Positions 47,562 through 56,520 are shown, counted from the stretch's first letter. The stretch: DNA of 64,000 nucleotides from an uncultured Selenomonadales bacterium (GCA_946407095.1 CAMJMR010000005.1:1-64000), one strand, 5' to 3'. Notes: a model not told the origin generated them from the sequence alone. Translations and numbers: made by a program.

Positions 47562-47858
47562 ATGAAAAAATTTTTCGAGAACTTTAACGTCGAAGCAGTC
47601 AAAGAATTTTTTTCGAGCCACGCCGGAAAGGTTTGGTTCGTTATCGTAATGGCAATCGCCACGACGATGGCAATCGTATCAAATCACGGCTACGGGCATC
47701 TTTTTAGAAGCGAGCCCGTTGAAACTCATCATTACTATCACCATTACGACGAATCACGCCGCGACTCCAGCCGCCAAACTAATCGCCAGCCGTGGAAAAT
47801 GCAAAAGCCTTCGTCCGGCGGCAGTGCGTCCAAAAGTTCGTCTTCGGGACATAAATAA
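47562..47858 (+). CDS. Small single-TM hypothetical protein
   Basis: 98 aa; one hydrophobic segment; His/Tyr-rich tail. Confidence 0.5.
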   Translation: MKKFFENFNVEAVKEFFSSHAGKVWFVIVMAIATTMAIVSNHGYGHLFRSEPVETHHYYHHYDESRRDSSRQTNRQPWKMQKPSSGGSASKSSSSGHK

Positions 47859-47894
47859 CACTGCCGCTTTGAAATCGGCGCATCAGCAACAAAA

Positions 47895-47932
47895 AAGCCG
47901 CTCGCAAGTTGAGCGGCTGATTTTTTTTTACA
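47895..47932. terminator. Rho-independent terminator between convergent genes
   Basis: AGCCGCTC..GAGCGGCT followed by T run. Confidence 0.75.
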
Positions 47933-48965
47933 GGTAAATGTCCGCGCCGTTGTAGTTTTCGGCGAAAGAATTTTTTCCGCTTATCGGGTCGCAGGACTCG
48001 ATAAATTTTTTTACAAGCGGGCTCTGCCAACAATCGGCGTATTTCGCCCAAATATCCTCCACGTCGTCGCGCAGAACGTTGCCGATAACGAACGGGCATG
48101 TGCAATCCAAACGAACATCGCCATTCGGGCGGACAACCGCGCCGTCAAGTTTTTCCGTCGAAAAATAATTCAACTGCGTGCGCGGCGAAGAACTTACCAA
48201 AATCGACAGCTTGTCCTTGTAGCGTTTGATAAGCTCGTCGGTCGTCGAATAAAATTGATTGAGCTGCTCACGTGACAGAAAAATTTCCTCGTTGTCGAAG
48301 GCGCGTCCGCTCGGCATCACTTCGCCGATAATCAGATAAGACGCGCCAAGATTAATCGCCATCTGAACAATTTCTTCCAAATGATCCAATTCGCGCGGTG
48401 TGGCGGTCGTGGCGATTCTCAAGGGGATGCCCGACAACGCAATTCGATAAGCCGCATTGGCCGCCCGTTTCCAACTGCCTTTGACGCCGCGAAATTCGTC
48501 GTGACGCTCGGAGCTACTGCTGTCCATGGAAATTTGAAACCAATAGAACTGATACTTTTTCAAGCGGTCAAGAATTTTTTCGTCGAACAAATATCCGTTG
48601 GAAATCAGATTGAAGGTCGTGTTATCCTCGTGAAGCACGTCCATCAATTCAAAAAGTTTATCGCCCAAAAGCAACGGCTCGCCGCCCGAAATCGTCACCT
48701 CGAACAGCCCGCCTTTGGCAACCAACTTTTTCGCGAAGGCAACCCAATCATCGCCCGTCATGGCATCGGGAGCACGATTTTCACCCGAACGATTATAGCA
48801 GTGCTTGCAACGCAAATTGCACCGCGACGTTAGCTCGAATTGCATTGCGATAGGGAAGTCGAACTTCGCGGGATAACTGCCCTCGGCTATCAAGCGTTCC
48901 CTGTCATTGACGACGCGCACCACACTTGCCTTTTCGCGTTTCAATCGCTTTTCAATTTCGTCCAT
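47928..48965 (-). CDS. Radical SAM/SPASM-type protein (RiPP maturase candidate)
   Basis: CNLRCKHCYNRSG; ISGGEPLLLGDKLFELMD; C-terminal cysteine region LDCTCPFVIGNVLRDDVEDIW. Confidence 0.85.
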   Translation of the reverse strand: MDEIEKRLKREKASVVRVVNDRERLIAEGSYPAKFDFPIAMQFELTSRCNLRCKHCYNRSGENRAPDAMTGDDWVAFAKKLVAKGGLFEVTISGGEPLLLGDKLFELMDVLHEDNTTFNLISNGYLFDEKILDRLKKYQFYWFQISMDSSSSERHDEFRGVKGSWKRAANAAYRIALSGIPLRIATTATPRELDHLEEIVQMAINLGASYLIIGEVMPSGRAFDNEEIFLSREQLNQFYSTTDELIKRYKDKLSILVSSSPRTQLNYFSTEKLDGAVVRPNGDVRLDCTCPFVIGNVLRDDVEDIWAKYADCWQSPLVKKFIESCDPISGKNSFAENYNGADIYL

Positions 48966-48968
48966 AAA

Positions 48969-49280
48969 TTACGCCGCCTCCATGCGCAAAATTCTTTTGT
49001 ACTGCAAGTCTTGAATCGTGTCGATTAAGTCGTCAATCAGCTGATTTTTTTCGACGTCGTAAATTTCGCCGAGCGTGTCGACAATTTCTTGAAGCCGTCT
49101 TTGCCCGTCACACAGCAGTAAAAAATCTTTCGCGACCTCGTTAAAAAAGAGCAATCTCTTATCGTTGCCGACAACAATCAGAATATCGCCCTCTTCGCGA
49201 GTTTTCACAGCTTCGACATGCGGCACCGACTCCAGCAAAATTTCTTTGACGACCGCATAACTTTCAGAATCTCGATACAT
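48969..49280 (-). CDS. PqqD-like / RiPP recognition element protein
   Basis: VGNDKRLLFFNEVAKDFLLLCDGQRRLQEIVDTLGEIYDVEKNQLIDDLIDTIQDLQYKRIL. Confidence 0.75.
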   Translation of the reverse strand: MYRDSESYAVVKEILLESVPHVEAVKTREEGDILIVVGNDKRLLFFNEVAKDFLLLCDGQRRLQEIVDTLGEIYDVEKNQLIDDLIDTIQDLQYKRILRMEAA

Positions 49281-49283
49281 AGT

Positions 49284-49469
49284 TCACCGCCTGATTTGCA
49301 AAGTTTTGGGCGCATCCGCACCTGCCGCCAAGTCGATATGCCCTTTTGCGGCTTTGGCCACCGCGCGCGCAAGAAATAATGCCGGTCTCATTATCAACGC
49401 TCCGGGCACGCCGTTATTCATTTCGTCGGACATGTTGATAACTTTGGGCGTCCGATATTTTTTCTTCAC
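49284..49469 (-). CDS. RiPP precursor-like peptide 1
   Basis: GTG start after AAGGAGAG; VKKKYRTPKVINMSDEMNNGVPGALIMRPALFLARAVAKAAKGHIDLAAGADAPKTLQIRR. Confidence 0.7.
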   Translation of the reverse strand: MKKKYRTPKVINMSDEMNNGVPGALIMRPALFLARAVAKAAKGHIDLAAGADAPKTLQIRR

Positions 49470-49505
49470 GATAACTCTCTCCTTCGACAAAAGCACTGAT
49501 ACCGT

Positions 49506-49697
49506 TCAGAGTTTCTGCCTGGCCTGCAAAGTTTTGGGCGCGTCCGCTCCTGCTATCAAGTCGATATGCCCTTTTGAGGCTTTGGCCACCGCGCGCGCAA
49601 GAAATAATGCCGGTCTCATTATCAACGCTCCGGGCACGCCGTTATTCATTTCGTCGGACATGTTGATAACTTTGGGCGTCCGATATTTTTTCTTCAC
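49506..49697 (-). CDS. RiPP precursor-like peptide 2
   Basis: Near-identical tandem copy of peptide 1. Confidence 0.7.
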   Translation of the reverse strand: MKKKYRTPKVINMSDEMNNGVPGALIMRPALFLARAVAKASKGHIDLIAGADAPKTLQARQKL

Positions 49698-49733
49698 GAT
49701 AACTCTCTCCTTCGACAAAAGCACTGATACCGT

Positions 49734-49913
49734 TCAGAGTTTCTGCCTGGCCTGCAAAGTTTTGGGCGCGTCCGCTCCTGCTATCAAGTCGATATGCCCT
49801 TTTGAGGCTTTGGCCACCGCGCGCGCAATCATCCAAGCCGCGCCTGTCAAGGCTCCCGTGTGAACCTCTTGCGACATGTTGAGTACCTTCGGCGTGCGAT
49901 ACTTTTTCTTCAT
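49734..49913 (-). CDS. RiPP precursor-like peptide 3 (divergent middle segment)
   Basis: MKKKYRTPKVLNMSQEVHTGALTGAAWMIARAVAKASKGHIDLIAGADAPKTLQARQKL; RBS GGAGGG. Confidence 0.72.
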   Translation of the reverse strand: MKKKYRTPKVLNMSQEVHTGALTGAAWMIARAVAKASKGHIDLIAGADAPKTLQARQKL

Positions 49914-49970
49914 AAAAAATCCCTCCATTGTGCGTCATAAAAAAACTTTCAACTTTTTATAACACACAGC

Positions 49971-49981
49971 GGGGGGGGGGG
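49971..49981. promoter_or_regulatory. G11 (C11 on the transcribed strand) tract in the promoter region of the precursor operon
   Basis: CAGCGGGGGGGGGGGATAGC; lies between -35-like TTGCTA and -10-like TATAAA on the minus strand. Confidence 0.7.
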
Positions 49982-50009
49982 ATAGCAAGGGTTTTGAAAA
50001 AATTTTTTG

Positions 50010-50080
50010 CCACTTTGAAAGTGGCGGAACAGATAGCGCGGTCAACCATTCATAACTTCAACCACTCGCCGCGAATCAAA
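50010..50080. repeat. S element copy, no obvious flanking duplication
   Basis: GCCACTTTGAAAGTGGCGGAACAGATAGCGCG...TTCAACCACTCGCCGCG. Confidence 0.75.
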
Positions 50081-50083
50081 CCG

Positions 50084-50743
50084 TCAGTTGTCCTCATAGG
50101 GACGAACACGCAACGTCAGCCCGCGCTCGTCACAAATCTTTTGGCAGGCGGCAATTTCTTCGGGCGGCGTGACGCGGTCGACGACTGTCAAGACGACGTG
50201 CGGCACGAAAGTTTTCATGTGCTCGGCGAAAGTCAGCATGGCGTCGAAAGATTTTATTCCGTAGGCGGCGCGGGTCAGCTTGAAATATTTTTCGGCGGTC
50301 GCGGCGTTGAGGCTGATTGACGCCGTGTCAAGAATGTTTTCAAAGTCAGCCGCTATTTCCCGCCCGTGATACAGTTCGCCCAAGCCGTTCGTGTTGAGGC
50401 GCGTCGGCAAGAGCGGGCGTATTTTTTTTACGTAAGCCAAAAGCTCCAGCAGCTCGGCCAGCCTTATCGTCGGCTCTCCGAAGCCGCAAAAGACTACTTC
50501 CTTGACCACTTGCCACGGCGCGGCGTCGAAGGCGGCTTTCACTTCGTCGACGGTCGGCTCGCGTTCAAGCCACAGACTTGCCTCCTCCGCCATAATTTTT
50601 TTCCCGCGCAGGCAGAAGACGCAATCGCAGTTGCAACGGTTTGTCAGATTGACGTAAAGCCCTCGCGGTGTCGTCGAATCAATTTTCAAGCTCTCGGCAA
50701 GCGGCAAGTATCGCCCGCCCTTGTGTGTCGCGTAGACAATCAT
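50084..50743 (-). CDS. Radical SAM protein (resembles TatD-linked type)
   Basis: LYVNLTNRCNCDCVFCLRGK; VFCGFGEPTIRL; SISLNAATAEKY. Confidence 0.75.
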   Translation of the reverse strand: MIVYATHKGGRYLPLAESLKIDSTTPRGLYVNLTNRCNCDCVFCLRGKKIMAEEASLWLEREPTVDEVKAAFDAAPWQVVKEVVFCGFGEPTIRLAELLELLAYVKKIRPLLPTRLNTNGLGELYHGREIAADFENILDTASISLNAATAEKYFKLTRAAYGIKSFDAMLTFAEHMKTFVPHVVLTVVDRVTPPEEIAACQKICDERGLTLRVRPYEDN

Positions 50744-50869
50744 TTGAATCGCTCCTTGACTTATTCGCAAGCTTGTGATAGATTTTTTTCGTCGATAAGA
50801 CAAATTTAATGGCAGGTCGTCGGTTGCGCTATGCCGACTCCCTTCCGATTAATAGATGCTACTTAATGC

Positions 50870-50900
50870 GTTAGAAGCCGTGTCGCGAACGGCTTTTTTC
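50870..50900 (+). terminator. Terminator-like hairpin
   Basis: AGCCGT GTCGCGA ACGGCT TTTTT. Confidence 0.6.
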
Positions 50901-50909
50901 GCGCCTGAA

Positions 50910-50987
50910 TTACTCCAGGTAAGCGAGCAATGCCAGGATGGTGTTGATGATGCTGAGAATGAGCTGAATCCAATCGTGTTTGTCCAT
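50910..50987 (-). CDS. 25-aa hydrophobic peptide, type I toxin/holin-like candidate
   Basis: GGGGGTGATGTC-ATG; MDKHDWIQLILSIINTILALLAYLE*. Confidence 0.6.
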   Translation of the reverse strand: MDKHDWIQLILSIINTILALLAYLE

Positions 50988-51099
50988 GACATCACCCCCT
51001 CTCTTTCGGAGAGGAAGCCGGCTACCTAGACCCGCCGCGCAGATATTAACACACGTTCAGAAGACTTTCAAGCTAAAATCGCAGGAGGCATCCGTCAAA

Positions 51100-51894
51100 T
51101 TGGTAAAGACTGAAATTAAAAATCGAATCTGCTACGTGGAAATGCAAAACGCCGACCACTTCAACTGCTTGAGCGACCAAATGTGTCACGAGCTGATTGA
51201 CGCGCTTAAGTACGGCTACGACAACGAATGCGTCGGCATCGTCATCAAGGCGCAAACGAAACGCGGCGTCTGGAGCGCAGGGCATGACATTCACGAATTG
51301 CCGCAGGACGGCAGCGATCCTTTGAACTTCGGCGTGCCCATGGAGCGTCTGCTTCGCAAGGTGCAGGACACGCCCATTCCCGTTATCGCGTGCGTCAGCG
51401 GCACGGTCTGGGGCGGCGCGTGCGACCTTTGCTTGTCGTGCGATATGATTGTCAGCTCTAAGAACGCGACCTTCGCCATAACGCCCGCCAAAATCGGCAT
51501 ACCTTACAACGCGTCGGGCATTTTGCACTTTATCAACCAGCTCGGCATGAACAAGGCGCGCGAAATGTTTTTCCTCGGCACGCCCATTACCGCCGAAGAC
51601 GCCCTTAACGTCGGGCTCATCAATCGCGTTGCCGAACTCGACGACCTGGAAACCGTCCTTGAAGAGCAATTCCTTAACCCTTTGCGCCGCAACAGCATCC
51701 TTTCCGTCAGCGCGATTAAGCGGCAATTCCGTATCCTAAGCCGTGCGTCGACGGTTATCAGCGCGGAGAACTTTGAACGAATCAATGCCTACCGCGCCCG
51801 CGTCTACAAGAGCGACGATTATCTGGAAGGCATTCACGCGTTCCTTGAAAAACGTCCGCCGCAATACAAGGGCAAGGCGTCCGACTTGGATTAA
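51100..51894 (+). CDS. Enoyl-CoA hydratase/isomerase family; methylmalonyl-CoA decarboxylase-like
   Basis: TTG start after GGAGG; SAGHDIHELP, VSGTVWGGACDLCLSCDMIV. Confidence 0.8.
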   Translation: MVKTEIKNRICYVEMQNADHFNCLSDQMCHELIDALKYGYDNECVGIVIKAQTKRGVWSAGHDIHELPQDGSDPLNFGVPMERLLRKVQDTPIPVIACVSGTVWGGACDLCLSCDMIVSSKNATFAITPAKIGIPYNASGILHFINQLGMNKAREMFFLGTPITAEDALNVGLINRVAELDDLETVLEEQFLNPLRRNSILSVSAIKRQFRILSRASTVISAENFERINAYRARVYKSDDYLEGIHAFLEKRPPQYKGKASDLD

Positions 51895-51924
51895 AGCTGT
51901 TGAAAAATTAATGATGTCTTGACT

Positions 51925-53070
51925 ATGATTAAAGTCATATCGAACACAAATCGCGGCGGGGCGGTCGACACGTCAGCTTACAGCTTCGCCGCGACGGAGG
52001 ACATTCGCCGCCTGCACACTTCCCTTGATGCCTATGACGTGACGCCGCTGATTGAATTGAAAAACTTTAAAGGCGTTCGTTCAATCCTTGTCAAGGACGA
52101 GGCTCACCGCTTCGGGCTCAAGGCTTTCAAAGGGCTGGGCGGCATTTGGGCTGTCTATCGCTTCATAAGCCGCGAACTCGGCTTGAACAACCCGACGCTT
52201 GAAGAAATTTTTCAACACCGCGACAGGCTCGCCGAAATGACTTTCATCACGACGACCGACGGCAATCACGGCAAAGGCGTTTCTTGGGCGGCGGGCTTGT
52301 TCGGTTGCAAGGCGTTCGTGTTCATGCCGCGCGGCACCGTCGAAGTTAGGGCGCAAGCTATTCGCGATGCCGGCAGTGCGACCGTCACGATAACCGACCT
52401 TTGCTACGACGACTGCGTCAAGTACACGGCGCGGCTTGCGGCGGAAAATCGTTGGCATTTGATTCAAGACACGTCTTGGGCGGGCTACGAAGACATTCCC
52501 GCGCAGATTATGCTTGGCTATTCGACTTTGGCTTATGAGGCGTTGCGGCAGATGAATTATCAGCGACCGACGCATATTTTTTTGCAAGCGGGTGTTGGCT
52601 CAATGGCGGGCGCGATAACCGCCGTCTTCGCCGAAGTCTTCAAGGATAACCCGCCGCGAATCACAATCGTCGAGCCCGTGGAGGTTGCCTGCTTTTACGA
52701 GACGATGCGAATCGGCGACGGGCTGATTCACTCTGCGACGGGCAACGGGCAAACGATGATGGCGGGCTTGAATTGCGCTACGCCTTGCGACTTGGCTTGG
52801 AAAATCCTGCGCCACTTTGCCGCCGACGCCGCCGTAATTTCAGACGACGTTGCCGCCGACGCCATGAGACAACTTGCCGAACACGGAATTATTTCGGGCG
52901 AATCGGGCTCGGCAGGCTTCGCGCTCGCCAATGCCGCCCTTGACTCGTCCAACTTGCGCCGCGCCCTTGAACTCAATGAGGACTCAATCATTTTCGTCAT
53001 AAACACCGAAGGCGCGACCGACCCCGTCAACTACGACAAAATTCAACGGCAAATGCTATCCCGAAACTGA
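51925..53070 (+). CDS. dpaL: Diaminopropionate ammonia-lyase
   Basis: VKDEAHRFGLKAFKGLGGIWAVYR; TTDGNHGKGVSWAAGLFGCKAFVFMP; GVGSMAGAI. Confidence 0.87.
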   Translation: MIKVISNTNRGGAVDTSAYSFAATEDIRRLHTSLDAYDVTPLIELKNFKGVRSILVKDEAHRFGLKAFKGLGGIWAVYRFISRELGLNNPTLEEIFQHRDRLAEMTFITTTDGNHGKGVSWAAGLFGCKAFVFMPRGTVEVRAQAIRDAGSATVTITDLCYDDCVKYTARLAAENRWHLIQDTSWAGYEDIPAQIMLGYSTLAYEALRQMNYQRPTHIFLQAGVGSMAGAITAVFAEVFKDNPPRITIVEPVEVACFYETMRIGDGLIHSATGNGQTMMAGLNCATPCDLAWKILRHFAADAAVISDDVAADAMRQLAEHGIISGESGSAGFALANAALDSSNLRRALELNEDSIIFVINTEGATDPVNYDKIQRQMLSRN

Positions 53071-53200
53071 AGGTCATTGCGAACCGGAATGCAGCCCGAA
53101 CTGATTCGATATCGACTGACGTGAAAAAAAGTCGTGCGTTGTCAAGCAAACTGCTCGACAATGCGCGGCTTTTTGCATTCTATTCGGAGGGCGGCGGAAA

Positions 53201-53640
53201 ATGTTTTACGCGCTGAATGAAAATGTCTACTTGGTTGCGGGCAAGGTCAAAGGTTGCATTTACGACTTCAACGGTTCGAAGTTATACAGCTTGAACGAAT
53301 CCTTGACGCAGAAAGTCAATCTGATTAACGCGGGCAAGTTCCGCACCGACTCGGCGGACGAAAAGTTGAAAGTTGTCCTTGAAAAATTTCTTGAACTTGG
53401 GATACTCACGACGACGGAAAGCCCCGAAACTCACTTTATCTACTAAACAAGCCGCCGAGGTTATGTCGTTGCAGGATTACAAAAGAGTCGTCGACGCGCT
53501 TTTAAGACTCGGCGTCGATAAAATTTAAATCATCGGCGGCGAACCGTTTCTTTTGGGCGACAAGCTGTTCGCGATAATGGACATTTTCCACGACGACGGC
53601 TCTTTGTTCATGTTGCTCACCAAAAAATTCCCGATAGCAA
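53201..53640 (+). pseudogene. Remnant of a second radical SAM/SPASM peptide maturase
   Basis: Intact 81-aa N-terminal part ending at TAA, then MSLQDYKRVVDALLRLGVDKI*IIGGEPFLLGDKLFAIMDIFHDDGSLF. Confidence 0.75.
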
Positions 53641-53662
53641 ACGCCGTCGGGAATTTTTATTT
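53623..53662. terminator. Rho-independent terminator-like hairpin
   Basis: ATTCCCGA ... TCGGGAAT TTTT. Confidence 0.7.
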
Positions 53663-53729
53663 ACAATCTTCTGTCTGCTTGATAGAATAAATTGCTTAAA
53701 AAATTTTCCGCTCAAAAGGAGGTATTAAC

Positions 53730-54734
53730 ATGAAGGCTTTAAAACTTTTGTTGCTCTTGCCGATAATCGCGCTGTGTATCGGTTGCGGCGGCGAAAATTC
53801 CGCCGACAAAGCGACGCGCCTGGGCACGGGCGGCACGGGCGGCATGTATTACGCTTACGGCACCGAGCTGGCGAAAATGATTCAGGCCGATGGCAAAGGA
53901 CGCGCCCTTGACGTGAAGACGACTGCGGGTTCCGCCGCCAATCTGCGCCTGTTGCGAGAAAAATTCCTGGACTTGGCGATTGTCCAAAGCGACACGCTGT
54001 CGAATGCGATTAACGGGCTGGGCGTCTTCGCGACGGCTGGCGAAGGCTACGGCTACGCGGCGGTGGCGGGGCTTTACACCGAGGCTTGTCAAATCGTCGT
54101 TGCCAAAGATTCGGGCATAATGACAGTCGGCGACCTTGTCGGCAAAAGGGTTTCCGTCGGCGAGCGCGAGTCGGGCGTCCTGCAAAATGCTGAGCAGATT
54201 CTTATGGCGCACGGGCTTACCTTCGAGATGATTGAGCCGCTGTATCTTTCGTTCAACGATTCGGCGGAGGCTCTGCTTGACGGGCAAGTCGAGGCGTTCT
54301 TTATCACGGCGGGCGCGCCCACGGGAGCCATTACCGACTTGGCAGGCAAAAAGGAAATTCGGTTGTTGTCAATCGCGCCCGACATTCAAAGCAACATGAT
54401 GCGGCTTTACAAGGGCTACACGCGTTGCACAATCCCCGCCGGCAGTTATCCCGGTCAAGCCGAGGAAGTTTCGACAATCGGCGTCAAAGCGGTCTTGGTT
54501 GCGAGCACCGACTTGAAGGACGACGACGTTGCTTATCTGACAGAATTCATTATCAATAATGCCGCCAAACTTCCGCACAACACGACGGACGCATCGTTCA
54601 GCACTGCCTACGCCGTGCAAGATATCCCGTCGAGCTTCCACGCGGGCGCGGCGAAGTTTTACGAAGGACAGGGCGTGAAAGTCAACGTCTACAGCGGCAA
54701 ATCTGCCGAGACCGTCAAAGCGAGCCAAGATTAA
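53730..54734 (+). CDS. TAXI family TRAP transporter solute-binding subunit
   Basis: LGTGGTGGMYYAYGTELAKMIQ; FFITAGAPTGAI. Confidence 0.9.
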   Translation: MKALKLLLLLPIIALCIGCGGENSADKATRLGTGGTGGMYYAYGTELAKMIQADGKGRALDVKTTAGSAANLRLLREKFLDLAIVQSDTLSNAINGLGVFATAGEGYGYAAVAGLYTEACQIVVAKDSGIMTVGDLVGKRVSVGERESGVLQNAEQILMAHGLTFEMIEPLYLSFNDSAEALLDGQVEAFFITAGAPTGAITDLAGKKEIRLLSIAPDIQSNMMRLYKGYTRCTIPAGSYPGQAEEVSTIGVKAVLVASTDLKDDDVAYLTEFIINNAAKLPHNTTDASFSTAYAVQDIPSSFHAGAAKFYEGQGVKVNVYSGKSAETVKASQD

Positions 54735-54997
54735 GGGTTTGTTGGTAAGTTGTCGGCTTCAATTCGACGTTTCAGTGACTTTTAAATTGATTAACTACTT
54801 TCTTTCACTGGCGAAAGCAAGTAGCAAAGAAAGCCACCGCTACGCGCGGAGCGGATGCCGAACACCACCGCAACGTCCGCGCTAACCGAAGCTACTCGTG
54901 CCGCTATGAAACCTTACAGGTTTCAAGTCGCGGCGGCCGCCCATCCATGGGCGGCCTCTTCCCTTGCCACATCTTCGTTACTTTGCCAACAGTCCCC
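54735..54997 (+). repeat. L element, full-length form
   Basis: GGGTTTGTTGGTAAG ... CTTTGCCAACAGTCCCC; GCCGCTATGAAACCTTACAGGTTTCAAGTCGCGGC hairpin. Confidence 0.85.
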
Positions 54998-55037
54998 TTT
55001 TGGAAAACATCTAGAGCCCTTCTGCGGAGGTGAAATC

Positions 55038-56228
55038 ATGTATACGCTTGAATTCAACATGTATCAGACGCTGGCAGTGGCAGTCGTCATGCTTTACGTC
55101 GGCACCCTACTCAAGCGTCAAATCCAATTCCTTGAAACGTTTTGTATCCCGTCGCCCGTCGTCGGCGGTCTTCTCTTTGCAATCGTAAGCTGTATTCTTT
55201 ACACGTCGGGAGTTATCGCCTTTGCCTTCGACGAGACGCTGAAAAATGTTTGCATGGTCGCGTTCTTCACGTCGGTAGGCTTTCAGGCGAACGTCAAGAT
55301 TCTCAAGAGCGGCGGCGTCGCGCTGATGATTTTCCTGGGCTGCGTATGCGCGCTGATTATCAGTCAAAACTTTTTGGCGGTCGCGCTGTCGAAGGTCTTG
55401 GACATCAGCCCGTTTATCGGCCTGTGCACGGGCTCAATCTCTATGGTCGGCGGACACGGCACGGCAGGCGCATTCGGCCCCGTCTTGGAGGACTTGGGAC
55501 TTGTCGGCGCAACGACGCTTTGCACGGCGGCTGCCACGTTCGGACTGGTTGCGGGCTCGCTTATGGGCGGCCCCTTAGGTCGGCGGCTTATCCTCGGCAA
55601 AGATTTGCTCAAGACGGCGATTCAGGCGGACGACACGCCGCTTGTCGAAGAGGAAAAGAAACACGAACGCTCGGTCAGCATGTACGCGCCCGCCGCTTAC
55701 CAGTTGGCCATCGCAATGGGCGCGGGCACGGTCGTTTCCATGCTGTTGTCGAAAACGGGCATGACGTTCCCGGTTTATATCGGCGCAATGATTGTCGCGG
55801 CGATTATGCGCAACTGGAGCGAATTCACGGGCACTTTCACGGTGCACATCGGCGAAATTAACGACATCGGCGGCATATGCCTGTCGCTGTTCCTTGGCAT
55901 TGCAATGATAACGCTCAAGCTGTGGCAGTTGGCTGAATTGGCTTTGCCGTTGGTCGTGCTTTTGGTCGGGCAGACGACGCTTATGTTCCTGTTCGCCTAC
56001 TTTATAATCTTCAACGTGTTGGGAAGAGACTACGACGCGGCGATTTTGTCGGCGGGCAGTTGCGGCTTCGGCATGGGTGCCACGCCCAACGCTATGGCCA
56101 ACATGCAGGTCTTGACGAGCAAATTCGCGCCGTCGGTCAAAGCTTACATCTTGGTTCCGATTGTCGGCTCCATGTTCGCCGATTTCATCAACAGCTTGAC
56201 GATTACGTTTTTCATCAACTTCATTTGA
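55038..56228 (+). CDS. gltS: Sodium/glutamate symporter
   Basis: ATG after GGAGG; PSPVVGGLLFAI, GHGTAGAFG, GFGMGATPNAMANM. Confidence 0.92.
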   Translation: MYTLEFNMYQTLAVAVVMLYVGTLLKRQIQFLETFCIPSPVVGGLLFAIVSCILYTSGVIAFAFDETLKNVCMVAFFTSVGFQANVKILKSGGVALMIFLGCVCALIISQNFLAVALSKVLDISPFIGLCTGSISMVGGHGTAGAFGPVLEDLGLVGATTLCTAAATFGLVAGSLMGGPLGRRLILGKDLLKTAIQADDTPLVEEEKKHERSVSMYAPAAYQLAIAMGAGTVVSMLLSKTGMTFPVYIGAMIVAAIMRNWSEFTGTFTVHIGEINDIGGICLSLFLGIAMITLKLWQLAELALPLVVLLVGQTTLMFLFAYFIIFNVLGRDYDAAILSAGSCGFGMGATPNAMANMQVLTSKFAPSVKAYILVPIVGSMFADFINSLTITFFINFI

Positions 56229-56246
56229 GGAAGGAAGTCCTTTAAA

Positions 56247-56465
56247 TTGTTTGACAGAGGAATGAGCAACGAGCAATTCAATTCGCACCTTGAGACGCTT
56301 GCCAAGCTTATCGAGGCGGAGGCGAAGACTGTGGCGGACGCCGCGCAGATTGTTCGTGACGCGAAGATTGACACATCCAAGGAAGAACATATCAATGCCT
56401 CGTTCAACTTCGTGGCGGAAAATTTGGCACTGCCCGAAGTTCACGTCGAAAAAGGCAATGCGTAA
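56247..56465 (+). CDS. Hypothetical small protein
   Basis: 72 aa ORF directly downstream of gltS. Confidence 0.5.
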   Translation: MFDRGMSNEQFNSHLETLAKLIEAEAKTVADAAQIVRDAKIDTSKEEHINASFNFVAENLALPEVHVEKGNA

Positions 56466-56485
56466 GGCGTAATGAATAATTAAAA
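56459..56485. repeat. Heptamer-type repeat GCGTAAG GCGTAAT GAATAAT
   Basis: Direct reading; stop codon of 56247..56465 lies inside. Confidence 0.65.
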
Positions 56486-56520
56486 ATCCCTCGTGCGATT
56501 CGCGGAGGGATTTTTTTTGC
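56485..56520 (+). terminator. Rho-independent terminator
   Basis: ATCCCTC...GAGGGAT T7. Confidence 0.75.

Noticed and set aside
49284-49928. CRISPR-like array at the 49.3-49.9 kb tandem repeats
   Set aside because: Repeat unit is about 220 bp, contains start codons, RBS and ORFs; no short repeat-spacer pattern. No CRISPR array found in the window.
50984-51100. scpB-like start at 50980 as in the ORF track
   Set aside because: The upstream extension runs through the small toxin-like gene region; a GGAGG followed by in-frame TTG at 51100 fits better.
55575-56444. 289-aa antisense ORF opposite gltS
   Set aside because: gltS motifs on the plus strand are unambiguous; antisense translation is Arg/His-rich.
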